Positions 1 through 3,901 of a DNA stretch of 7,572 nucleotides are shown piece by piece (the first letter of the stretch is position 1; the number at the start of each line of letters is the position of its first letter). A model generated the notes under the pieces. It had not been told where the DNA came from. It was given only the letters and a program-made list of their open reading frames with translations, and did not search any database. The DNA comes from Burkholderiales bacterium (GTDB lineage: Bacteria; Pseudomonadota; Gammaproteobacteria; Burkholderiales; Usitatibacteraceae). The position numbers were made by a program, and so were the translations under genes. The stretch spans positions 1-7,572 of the forward strand of contig JAICTR010000128.1 of assembly GCA_025936275.1 (NCBI GenBank). Direction: 5' to 3'.

Positions 1-453
1 CTCGTTCTCGTTCACGTGATTGATCATCGCGGCGAGGGTGGTCGACTTCCCCGAGCCGGTCGGGCCGGTGACCAGGCACAGCCCGCGCGGCTGGTTCGCG
101 ATCTCGGCGAAGATCTTCGGCGCGTTCAGCTCCTCGAGCGTGAGCACCTTCGAGGGAATGGTCCGGAACACGGCGCCGGCGCCGCGGTTCTGGTTGAACG
201 CGTTCACGCGGAAGCGCGCGAGGTTCGGGATCTCGAACGAGAAGTCGCACTCGAGCGTCTCCTCGTACACCTTGCGCTGCGAGTCGTTCATGATGTCGTA
301 CACCATCCCGTGCACGTCCTTGTGCTCGAGCGGGGGCACGTTGATGCGGCGCACGTCTCCATGCACGCGGATCATGGGAGGCAGGCCGGCCGACAGGTGC
401 AGGTCGGAGGCCTTGTTCTTGACCGAGAAGGCGAGGAGTTCCGCGATATCCAT
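1..453 (-). CDS. pilT: PilT, type IV pilus retraction ATPase (N-terminal part, cut by window edge)
   Basis: Hexameric cytoplasmic secretion-type ATPase that powers type IV pilus retraction at the base of the pilus machine (twitching, DNA uptake). The 151 residues visible on the minus strand start MDIAELLAFSVKNKASDLHL and include the conserved ASDLHLSAG segment (15-23), the RFRVNAFNQNRG and VFRTIP segments with arginines at 82 and 97, and the Walker A motif GPTGSGKST at 130-138 with lysine 136, the position known for PilT. The Walker B, Asp-box and His-box regions lie beyond base 1. The full family length is about 345 residues, so this is a 5' portion, not a broken gene. The start at base 453 is preceded by AGGGA (464-460) at 6-nt spacing. 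It is divergent from yggS, as in many Beta- and Gammaproteobacteria. PilU is a related alternative, but the N terminus and the spacing to K136 favour PilT. Confidence 0.96.
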   Translation of the reverse strand, partial: MDIAELLAFSVKNKASDLHLSAGLPPMIRVHGDVRRINVPPLEHKDVHGMVYDIMNDSQRKVYEETLECDFSFEIPNLARFRVNAFNQNRGAGAVFRTIPSKVLTLEELNAPKIFAEIANQPRGLCLVTGPTGSGKSTTLAAMINHVNENE

Positions 454-536
454 GTCTTGTCCCTGGAAGGCAATTCGCCGAGGGAGGCTCAAGGATTTCG
501 CTTTGTTAGAATGCCCTCGGAAAAGTCGATTCGATT
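454..536. promoter_or_regulatory. Divergent pilT / yggS promoter region
   Basis: This 83-bp spacer separates two divergent starts and must hold both promoters unless transcription begins further inside a gene. The best plus-strand candidate is TAGAAT at 507-512, a 5/6 match to a sigma-70 -10 box, which would put transcription of yggS near 519 with a leader of about 18 nt. No convincing -35 box stands about 17 bp upstream. GGAAAAG (519-525) is a weak Shine-Dalgarno for yggS. I see no clear -10/-35 pair for pilT on the minus strand, and no operator palindrome. Confidence 0.35.
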
Positions 537-1223
537 ATGTCCCCAATCGCCGCCAACCTGCAAGCCGTGAGACGGCGCATTTCCGAAGCTTTACAAGGGG
601 ATAGTCGCGCCGTGACGCTGGTCGCCGTGAGCAAGGCGCAGCCGCCCGCGAGCCTTCGCGAGGCGTTCGCCGCCGGCTGCCGCGATTTCGGCGAGAGCTA
701 CGTGCAGGAAGCGCTGCCCAAGATCGCCGCGCTCGGGGAGCTCGCCGCCGCCTGGCACTTCATCGGGCGCGTGCAGACCAACAAGGCGCGCGACGTCGCC
801 GAGCATTTCGACTGGGTGCATGCCGTGGACCGGCCGCGCGTCGCGGCGGCGCTTTCCCGCGCGCGGCCCGAGGCGCTGGCGCCGCTCGAGGTCTGCATCC
901 AGGTGAACATCAGCGCGGAGGCGAGCAAGGGCGGCGTCGCGCCGGGCGACGCGCTGCAGCTCGCGCGCGAAGTGCGCGGTCTTCCGCGCCTGCGCCTGCG
1001 CGGCCTCATGGGCATGGCGCGGCACACGGAAAGCCGCGAGGAGCAGCGGGCGCAATTCGCGGTCCTCGCGCGCACGCGCGGCGAGATCGATGCGGCGGGC
1101 ATTCCGCTCGACACGCTCTCCATGGGAATGAGCGACGATTTCGCGGCGGCGATCGAGGAAGGGGCGACGATGGTGCGGGTGGGAACGGCGATTTTCGGCG
1201 CGCGAGCGCGTGAGGACCGATGA
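537..1223 (+). CDS. yggS: YggS/PROSC family pyridoxal-phosphate homeostasis protein
   Basis: Cytoplasmic PLP-binding protein of the YggS/PLPBP family. It carries PLP on a lysine, has no established catalytic activity, and in other bacteria controls vitamin B6 pools and amino/keto-acid balance. The 228 residues match the usual 220-235 and form a single alanine-racemase-like TIM barrel. The PLP lysine is K33 in VAVSKAQP. Family signatures follow in order: FGESYVQEAL (51-60, usually FGENYVQE), HFIGRVQTNK (74-83, usually HFIGPLQSNK), GLMGM (156-160), LSMGMSDD (194-201) and VRVGTAIFG (213-221), the last two forming the phosphate-binding end. ATG 537 puts the usual helix before the first strand. 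It is the first gene of the yggS-proC-yggT operon. Its stop is separated by one base from the proC start, which suggests coupled translation. Function is from the family, not tested here. Confidence 0.96.
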   Translation: MSPIAANLQAVRRRISEALQGDSRAVTLVAVSKAQPPASLREAFAAGCRDFGESYVQEALPKIAALGELAAAWHFIGRVQTNKARDVAEHFDWVHAVDRPRVAAALSRARPEALAPLEVCIQVNISAEASKGGVAPGDALQLAREVRGLPRLRLRGLMGMARHTESREEQRAQFAVLARTRGEIDAAGIPLDTLSMGMSDDFAAAIEEGATMVRVGTAIFGARAREDR

Positions 1224-1224
1224 A

Positions 1225-2040
1225 ATGAAAATCGCCTTCGTCGGCGGCGGCAACATGGCGCGCGCGATCATCGGCGGATTGATCGCGAAGGGCATCCGCG
1301 CCTCGGACATCACCGTGGTGGAGATCGATGGCGCGGCACGGCTGAAGCTCGTCGCCGAGTTCGGCGTCGCCTCGGTCGAGGCGCCGGGTGCGGAGATCGG
1401 CGATGCCGCCGTGCTGGTGATGGCGGTGAAGCCGCAGCACATGGCCGCCGCGGCGAGCGCCGCCGCGGAGCGCATCGCCGATCCGCTGGTGGTCTCCATC
1501 GCCGCGGGAATCCGCCTCGTGGATCTCTCGCGCTGGCTGGGCGGCCGGCGGCGCCTCGTGCGCGCGATGCCGAATACGCCCGCGCTGGTGCACGCCGGCA
1601 TCACCGGGCTCTACGCGGACGAGTCGGTGGGCGCGGACGACCGGCAGGCCGCCGAGGACCTCCTCGCCACGGTCGGATCGACGCTGTGGTTCGAGAACGA
1701 GGCGGACCTGGACGCGGTCACCGCGGTCTCCGGCAGCGGCCCCGCTTACGTCTTCTACGCGATGGAGGCGCTCGAGAAAGCGGCCGGCGAGCTGGGGCTC
1801 GCCGAAGGCGCCGCGCGCTCGCTCGCGTTGTGGACCTTCGTCGGCGCGGCGAAGCTCGCCATCGAGCGCGGCGAGGCGCCGCAGCAGCTGCGCGCGAATG
1901 TCACATCGAAGGGCGGCACCACGGAGCGCGCGCTCGAGGTGCTGGAGGCGGCCCACGTGAAGGAGCGATTCGTGGAAGCGGTGAAGGCGGCCTGCGAGCG
2001 CTCGCGCGAGCTGGGCGAGGCCATGGGGCGCGCCCGATGA
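1225..2040 (+). CDS. proC: Pyrroline-5-carboxylate reductase
   Basis: Cytosolic enzyme for the last step of proline synthesis: reduction of delta-1-pyrroline-5-carboxylate to L-proline with NAD(P)H. The 271-residue length is typical. The N-terminal Rossmann fold starts at once with IAFVGGGNMA (nucleotide-binding glycines 7-9, N10). AVKPQ is at 67-71 and RAMPNTPA at 113-120. The C-terminal dimerisation and substrate domain has VSGSGPAY (168-175) and VTSKGGTT (226-233; many homologues have SPGGTT). An in-frame GTG at 1210 would add five residues overlapping yggS. I prefer ATG 1225 because it gives the canonical MKIAFVGGGN start and has GAGGA (1212-1216) 8 nt upstream. The 3' end overlaps the yggT start as ATGA. 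All signature motifs are intact, so an active enzyme is expected. Confidence 0.96.
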   Translation: MKIAFVGGGNMARAIIGGLIAKGIRASDITVVEIDGAARLKLVAEFGVASVEAPGAEIGDAAVLVMAVKPQHMAAAASAAAERIADPLVVSIAAGIRLVDLSRWLGGRRRLVRAMPNTPALVHAGITGLYADESVGADDRQAAEDLLATVGSTLWFENEADLDAVTAVSGSGPAYVFYAMEALEKAAGELGLAEGAARSLALWTFVGAAKLAIERGEAPQQLRANVTSKGGTTERALEVLEAAHVKERFVEAVKAACERSRELGEAMGRAR

Positions 2041-2624
2041 TCGCCCAGGCCATCGCCCTGGTGCTCACCACCGTCTTCGACCTGGTGATCCTCGCCGCAC
2101 TGGTGCGCTTCTGGATGCAGGCGCTGCGCGCGCCGGCGAGGAACCCCATCGCGCAGTTCTCCATGGCGCTCACCGATTTCGCGGTGCGGCCGCTGCGCCG
2201 CATCGTGCCCGGCCTGTACCGGTTCGACATGGCCTCGCTCCTGGTCGCCTGGATCCTCGAGCTGGTGCTTCAGGTGTTGCTCGCGATGCTGCTCGGCACG
2301 TCGCCCTTCGAGTTCCCGGCGCTCTTCCCGGTGCTGGTCTTCTACTCGTTCGTGCTGCTGCTGCGCCTGTCGATCTACGTCTTCATGGGCGCCGTGATCA
2401 TCCAGGCGGTGCTCTCGTGGGTGAGCCCCCATCATCCCGTGATGCCGTTCTTCGATGCGCTCACGCGCCCGCTGCTCGCGCCGGTGCGCCGCGCGATACC
2501 CCTCATCGGCGGCATGGACATCTCGCCGCTCTTCGTCTTCATCTTCCTGCAGCTGCTGCTCATGATCCCGGTGGCCTGGCTCGAGCAGGCGGCCTCGCGG
2601 ATGCTCAACCAGGCGTTGATTTAG
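2037..2624 (+). CDS. yggT: YggT family integral membrane protein with two YGGT repeats
   Basis: Inner-membrane protein of 195 residues belonging to the YGGT family. The biochemical role is not established; in other bacteria relatives have been linked to osmotic stress and cell-division or envelope phenotypes. Hydrophobic segments lie near 4-28, 66-89, 93-126 (long enough for two passes) and 162-184. The family motif occurs twice: RFWMQALRAPARNPIAQ with RPLRRIVPG (24-59), and QAVLSWVSP with RPLLAPVRRAIPLIGGMDISPL (123-165), showing the internal duplication typical of proteobacterial YggT. ATG 2037 overlaps the proC stop by four bases (ATGA). It has no strong Shine-Dalgarno, so translation is probably coupled to proC. 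The DUF167/yggU gene often found next is absent; the inverted-repeat element starts immediately after the stop codon instead. Confidence 0.93.
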   Translation: MIAQAIALVLTTVFDLVILAALVRFWMQALRAPARNPIAQFSMALTDFAVRPLRRIVPGLYRFDMASLLVAWILELVLQVLLAMLLGTSPFEFPALFPVLVFYSFVLLLRLSIYVFMGAVIIQAVLSWVSPHHPVMPFFDALTRPLLAPVRRAIPLIGGMDISPLFVFIFLQLLLMIPVAWLEQAASRMLNQALI

Positions 2625-2911
2625 CTTGCCGTGCGGGTTACGGCCAAGAACGCCGATGAACGCCGATAAAAGCCGCCGATGAACGCGGATGACCCCTTTC
2701 TCGCTGGCGCGATCGAGGCGATGAGATAGAAGACGGAATCATCACGGCGTTCGTCGGCATTCATCGGTAGACCCAACGCCTTTCGCTCGCATCACTCCCC
2801 TTTCACTCCCAGCCGTCATCGCAGCAGCGCAAGAAGGGGTCATCTGCGTTCATCTGCGCCAGGGGGTCATCGGCGTTCATCGGCGTTCCCCGCCCTAACC
2901 CCGCACGGAAG
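2625..2911. repeat. MITE-like element with long imperfect terminal inverted repeats
   Basis: The first about 75 bases after the yggT stop are, with few changes, the reverse complement of the last about 75 bases of this stretch. Outer arms: 2631-2640 GTGCGGGTTA against 2906-2896, whose complement reads GTGCGGGGTTA. A perfect 20-bp inverted match follows (2648-2667 with 2869-2888), made of two GAACGCCGAT units. Inner ends match as GATGACCCCTT (2688-2698) and AAGGGGTCATC (2834-2844). Between them each arm holds a degenerate unit, GCCGATGAACGCGGAT on the left and the complement of ATCTGCGTTCATCTGCG on the right. The core (2700-2833) has another degenerate copy at 2741-2767 and no ORF of note. The arms could pair in RNA. 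This resembles a non-autonomous mobile repeat (MITE or REP-type). I know of no family name that I can assign with confidence. Confidence 0.75.
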
Positions 2912-2961
2912 ATTCAGCACATCGACCGCGGCACAGGCCGCGCGAAAAGCCCGGCCCATTC

Positions 2962-2992
2962 CGTAACGCCTCCCGGCGTTACGAACGTAACG
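2962..2992. promoter_or_regulatory. Alternating CGTAACG / CGTTACG palindrome cluster (possible operator or leader hairpin)
   Basis: Three copies of one 7-mer lie in alternating orientation: CGTAACG (2962-2968), CGTTACG (2977-2983) and CGTAACG (2986-2992). The first two form a perfect 9-bp stem, CGTAACGCC / GGCGTTACG, around a TCCC loop. The last two form a near-perfect palindrome around AA. The two pairings share the middle copy and so exclude each other. The cluster sits 63 bp upstream of the 69-codon membrane microprotein gene at 3056. It could be an operator for a dimeric repressor or a switchable leader hairpin. No T-tract follows, so it is not an ordinary terminator. The regulator is unknown. 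Confidence 0.4.
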
Positions 2993-3055
2993 TGGCTCCT
3001 GCGTGCGGCGCCTTCGCCCACGCGGACCGAACGAACAACAGGAGCCCAACGCCAA

Positions 3056-3265
3056 ATGAACAGCTACTTCGACCTGCTCGTGCTTGCCGCCCTTTTCGTG
3101 CCCGTGGCGCTGATGGTGGCCGCGAATCTCGCCGCCTATCGCTCGCCCGGGGCCGGGGATGGGCTCCTCGGGCTGCCAATGGGCGAGCCGACGGCCGTCC
3201 CCGAGCCCGCCCGCGCGGCGTGCGAAGAAGCGGCGGAGCTCCCGGAGCTGCGCGAGGCGGCGTGA
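3056..3265 (+). CDS. Small single-pass membrane protein (69 residues), paralogue of the next gene
   Basis: I do not recognise a named family. The predicted product begins MNSYFDLLVLAALFVPVALM. It has one hydrophobic segment at about residues 4-28 and a cytoplasmic- or periplasmic-side tail (29-69) that is Pro/Gly-rich and then acidic (E50, E57, E58, E61, E64, E67), with one cysteine at 56. ATG 3056 is preceded by AGGAG (3040-3044) at 11-nt spacing, acceptable though long. The first half aligns with the 31-residue product at 3400: about 14 identities over 28 aligned positions with one gap, including FVP[V/I]AL, a later N and an R. That similarity is the main argument that it is a real gene. 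A palindrome cluster lies upstream, and a GC-rich hairpin (3268-3289) follows the stop after two bases. Function unknown. Confidence 0.6.
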   Translation: MNSYFDLLVLAALFVPVALMVAANLAAYRSPGAGDGLLGLPMGEPTAVPEPARAACEEAAELPELREAA

Positions 3266-3267
3266 GC

Positions 3268-3289
3268 CGGCGGCGAAACGGCGCCGCCG
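3268..3289 (+). other. GC-rich hairpin just after the 69-codon gene
   Basis: CGGCGGCG (3268-3275) pairs perfectly with CGCCGCCG (3282-3289) around a 6-nt loop, AAACGG. It starts two bases after the stop codon. No T-run follows, so it is not a classical intrinsic terminator. It may stabilise the 3' end of the short mRNA or attenuate read-through. Such stems also arise by chance in DNA this GC-rich. Confidence 0.35.
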
Positions 3290-3323
3290 AACGCCCTTCG
3301 CTCCGCGAAAACCGCATTTCGTC

Positions 3324-3345
3324 GCGCGCCCGTGGCAGGGCGCGC
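3324..3345. other. Second GC-rich hairpin, upstream of the 31-codon gene
   Basis: GCGCGCCC (3324-3331) and GGGCGCGC (3338-3345) form a perfect 8-bp stem around GTGGCA. Stem and loop lengths are identical to the hairpin at 3268-3289. It lies just before TAGAGT (3356-3361), a weak -10 candidate for the gene at 3400, so it could overlap a promoter -35 region. It could equally be a chance product of base composition. Confidence 0.3.
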
Positions 3346-3399
3346 ACCCGGCGCCTAGAGTCGCTTCCATCGCAAGGCAACGACAACCAGGAACAAGCC

Positions 3400-3495
3400 A
3401 TGAACGCCTTCGCCATCCTCGTGAGCCTCACTTTCTTCGTGCCCATCGCGCTCACCGTGACCATGAACATGGCCGGTTTGCGCGCCGCCGCCTGA
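3400..3495 (+). CDS. 31-residue single-pass membrane microprotein
   Basis: No named family recognised. The product starts MNAFAILVSLTFFVPIALTV and ends with AGLRAAA. Nearly the whole chain (about residues 3-27) is one hydrophobic helix, so it should sit in the inner membrane. ATG 3400 has a good Shine-Dalgarno, AGGAA (3389-3393), at 6-nt spacing, and the ORF closes with TGA at 3493. It resembles the N-terminal half of the 69-residue product at 3056 (shared MN start, F, LV, FVP[V/I]AL, V, N, A, R). That indicates a tandem duplication, with either tail loss here or tail gain there. A longer upstream extension of the same frame (from 2992) overlaps the first small gene and has arginine-rich non-natural composition, so I reject it. 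Role unknown; possibly a small partner of a membrane complex. Confidence 0.6.
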   Translation: MNAFAILVSLTFFVPIALTVTMNMAGLRAAA

Positions 3496-3595
3496 TCGCT
3501 TGTGCGGCCGTGCACGCCGAAGCGTCGGATAGTCCGCGTGCGCGACGCCGACTGCGTCATGGAAACAACGCACGCAAGCACCTAGGCTTACGCCC

Positions 3596-3763
3596 ATGAA
3601 TCCACGATCCGCCGCCCCGACCGGTGCCTGCTGGCGCCAGCGCTTCCTCGCCATCGCGCGCCAGGCGCAGGCGGCCGGTCCGCGCCCGCCCGCGGCGGGG
3701 CTGCGCGTGCGGCCGGGCCTCGGCGGCGCGCGGCGCCCGGGGCTGGCCGCGCCGAGACCCTAG
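3596..3763 (+). CDS. Uncertain 55-codon Arg/Pro/Ala-rich ORF ahead of a terminator (or a small RNA)
   Basis: Doubtful gene. The ORF from ATG 3596 to TAG 3761 would encode a basic product starting MNPRSAAPTGACWRQRFLAI, with about 10 arginines and 9 prolines in 55 residues. It has no hydrophobic segment and resembles nothing I know. Nearly all third codon positions are G or C, which fits coding in this genome but is weak evidence in DNA this GC-rich. There is no Shine-Dalgarno. TAGGCT (3583-3588) could be a poor -10 box giving an almost leaderless message. A strong intrinsic terminator starts 23 bases after the stop, so this strand is probably transcribed here. The transcript may instead be a non-coding RNA or only the 3' region of the microprotein mRNA. 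Confidence 0.3.
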   Translation: MNPRSAAPTGACWRQRFLAIARQAQAAGPRPPAAGLRVRPGLGGARRPGLAAPRP

Positions 3764-3785
3764 TTTTCCCTCCTCAGTGGTGATT

Positions 3786-3816
3786 GGCCGGGCCGCGCGC
3801 CCGGCCTCGTTTTTTT
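3786..3816 (+). terminator. Intrinsic (rho-independent) terminator
   Basis: GGCCGGGC (3786-3793) pairs perfectly with GCCCGGCC (3799-3806) around the loop CGCGC. TCG and then seven T residues (3810-3816) follow. The stem strength and T-run are textbook for the plus strand. It closes the small-gene stretch and insulates the dynamin-like gene that starts 85 bases later. Confidence 0.85.
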
Positions 3817-3901
3817 CGGGCGGCGTCGCTGTGCGCCAGGTCACTCTGGAATCGGGGGGAACTCGGATAAACTGGCGGCCACCCGTCGTCACGCGCCGCC
3901 C
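3817..3901 (+). promoter_or_regulatory. Putative promoter and leader of the dynamin-like gene
   Basis: The gene follows a terminator, so it needs its own promoter within these 85 bases. GATAAA (3866-3871) is a plausible -10 element, giving a start near 3879 and a leader of about 23 nt. No good -35 box is seen. No purine-rich Shine-Dalgarno precedes ATG 3902; the 12 bases before it are CACGCGCCGCCC-like and pyrimidine-rich. Confidence 0.3.

Noticed and set aside
16..604. Two plus-strand frames (184 and 194 codons) over the pilT region.
   Set aside because: The minus strand encodes an unmistakable PilT N terminus with Walker A; the plus-strand frames are its shadows.
2641..2890. Short repeated units suggested a CRISPR array.
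   Set aside because: Units are only 10 bp, in both orientations, with no unique spacers of constant length and no cas genes. An inverted-repeat element explains them better.
2927..2942. CGCGGC / GCCGCG hairpin with ACAG loop as a terminator for the yggT operon.
   Set aside because: The stem is short, no T-run follows, and it lies about 300 bases after the stop. Chance is likely.
3324..3350. TGGCA-N-GCA pattern as a sigma-54 promoter for the 31-codon gene.
   Set aside because: The downstream half lacks the TTGCA element with correct GG-GC spacing, so it does not meet the sigma-54 consensus.
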